Below are positions 63,099-64,000 of a DNA stretch of 64,000 bases, in pieces. This stretch comes from Brachybacterium vulturis (GTDB lineage Bacteria > Actinomycetota > Actinomycetes > Actinomycetales > Dermabacteraceae): the NCBI RefSeq assembly GCF_002407185.1, contig NZ_CP023563.1, forward strand, positions 2,108,001-2,172,000, read 5' to 3'. The notes under the pieces are model-generated. The model did no database searches. It was not told where the DNA came from and was given only the letters and a program-made list of their open reading frames with translations. Numbering within the stretch: the stretch's first letter is position 1; the number at the start of each line of letters is the position of its first letter. Both the position numbers and the translations under genes were made by a program.

Positions 63099-64000
63099 CG
63101 GAGGGCCTCCGCCCGCTCTGTCCTCACGCCGGTCACCTCGTCGGCGAGATCCACCAGCGCGGAGCGGTGGGCGATCACCACCACGGTGCGCCCCGCGGCG
63201 CGCAGCGCCGTGATGAGGTCCAGCACCACCTCCTCGGTGGCGCCGTCGAGATGCGCGGTGGGCTCGTCGAGCACCACCAGCGGGGCGGGGGAGAGCACCG
63301 CCCGGGCCAGTGCCAGGCGCTGCCGCTCCCCGAGGGAGATGCCGCGGCCGGCCCGTCCCAGGTCCGCCTCCCAGCCGCGCTCGGCGATCACCGCGTCCAG
63401 TCCGGTCGCCGCGGCCGCCGCCTCCAGCTCGTCCTCGCCGGCCCCGGGGCGCGCCCCGGTGAGCACGGAGCGGATGGTTCCCGGCGGCAGCACGGGTCGC
63501 TGGGGGAGCCAGGCCACCTGCGCCCAGAGGCTGCGGCGCTGCAGGGCATCGATGGGTGTGGTGGTGCCGTCGGCGGCGATGATCTCGGCACGGCCCGCAT
63601 CCGCCGGCAGCAGGCCCAGCAGCACCTGCGCCGCGGTCGTCTTGCCCGAGCCCGAGGGGCCGGTCAGTGCGAGCACCCGTCCGGGTCGCACCGTGAGCTC
63701 GGCGCGGTGCGGAGCCATGCCGTCGCGGGAGCGCACCGAGACCTCTCGGAGGGCGAGGGTGGAGGTCCGCAGGTCGGGGGCGGGGCGGTCCCCGTCGGCC
63801 GGGGGCTCCTCCCCGAGCACCGCGAAGGCGGCGTCCACGGCGGCCAGGCCGTCGGTGGAGGCGTGGTACCGGGAGCCGACGTTGCGCAGCGGCTGGTACA
63901 CCTCCGGGGCGAGCACCAGCACCGCGAGCGCCGGTGCGAGGTCCATCTGGCCGTACACCAGGCGCATGCCGATGCTCACGGCGATCAGCGCCACGCACAG
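63095..64000 (-). CDS. cydD: Thiol reductant ABC exporter subunit CydD (partial, N terminus beyond right edge)
   Basis: The last 301 residues are present. The end of the membrane domain (GMRLVYGQMDLAPALAVLVLAPEVYQPLRNVGSRYHASTDG) is the CydD-specific stretch. The ATPase domain has Walker A GPSGSGKTTAAQ, a Q-loop LPQRP, signature ISLGERQRLALARAV and Walker B VVLDEPTAHLD. It pairs with CydC. Cytochrome bd genes would be expected just beyond the edge. Confidence 0.92.
   Translation of the reverse strand: MCVALIAVSIGMRLVYGQMDLAPALAVLVLAPEVYQPLRNVGSRYHASTDGLAAVDAAFAVLGEEPPADGDRPAPDLRTSTLALREVSVRSRDGMAPHRAELTVRPGRVLALTGPSGSGKTTAAQVLLGLLPADAGRAEIIAADGTTTPIDALQRRSLWAQVAWLPQRPVLPPGTIRSVLTGARPGAGEDELEAAAAATGLDAVIAERGWEADLGRAGRGISLGERQRLALARAVLSPAPLVVLDEPTAHLDGATEEVVLDLITALRAAGRTVVVIAHRSALVDLADEVTGVRTERAEALR

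Noticed and set aside
61434..63998. A single 854-residue CydDC fusion
   Set aside because: The part upstream of 63098 is not in the cydD frame and reads as Arg/Gly-rich nonsense. The true junction is an ATGA overlap of two separate genes.

Overview
This window is high-GC, gene-dense DNA from an actinobacterium, most likely a Micrococcales member. I would guess a Brachybacterium or Dermabacteraceae relative, but that is inference. The signs are the GC-rich third codon positions, GTG starts, an actinobacterial-type narGHJI operon, GatCAB beside a single GltX, an NdgR/LtbR-type IclR regulator divergent from leuCD, and a long SerA inside the branched-chain amino acid cluster. Both edges cut genes: a RecQ-type helicase on the left and cydD on the right.

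Layout. (1) 1-3042: RecQ-like helicase, a small acidic protein and an acetyltransferase. (2) 3053-6385: gatCAB, the tRNA amidotransferase. (3) 6536-7366: an XRE/MmyB-like regulator. (4) 7485-19399: a large branched-chain/serine block (ilvD, an ilvB leader peptide with attenuator, ilvB-ilvN-ilvC, serA, leuB, ilvE, cimA, then a two-ACT-domain protein). (5) 19649-28194: narK-narG-narH-narJ-narI and a small conserved protein, for nitrate respiration. (6) 28293-28601: a tiny secreted protein made of VEINPQ hexapeptide repeats, which I do not recognise. (7) 28680-34173: SKI2-like helicase, a 3-methyladenine glycosylase homologue, DUF2199, a remnant of a luciferase-like oxidoreductase, a PH-domain membrane protein and a 58-residue ORF. 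(8) 34307-37146: FAH-family hydrolase, gltX, tRNA-Gln and two tRNA-Glu. (9) 37205-40996: universal stress protein, NdgR/LtbR-like regulator and leuCD. (10) 41106-47526: murA, DUF2867-like, plsC, gpsA, ddl, DUF3515 lipoprotein and thiL. (11) 47590-50663: alcohol dehydrogenase, acetyltransferase, S51 peptidase and rpmB. (12) 50938-59624: recG-rsmD, an inserted HNH/acetyltransferase/DUF3224 group behind a DnaA-box-rich spacer, then coaD-yceD-rnc-mutM. (13) 59638-64000: a response regulator tail to tail with a sensor kinase that is the last gene of a cydD-cydC-kinase operon.

How the genes work together. IlvB/N/C/D/E make valine and isoleucine. CimA with LeuCD (20 kb away) and LeuB can supply 2-oxobutyrate from pyruvate without threonine deaminase. 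GltX, tRNA-Gln, tRNA-Glu and GatCAB form the full indirect Gln-tRNA route. Nitrate reductase and the CydDC-linked sensor kinase point to respiratory flexibility under low oxygen.

Regulatory reading. Many start codons lie 6-7 nt after a TANNNT -10 box, so leaderless transcripts look common here. The ilvB leader peptide itself appears leaderless. The features I would look at first are the VEINPQ repeat protein, the DnaA-box cluster before the HNH gene, and the kinase fused into the cyd operon. No CRISPR array, prophage, insertion sequence or rRNA was seen.
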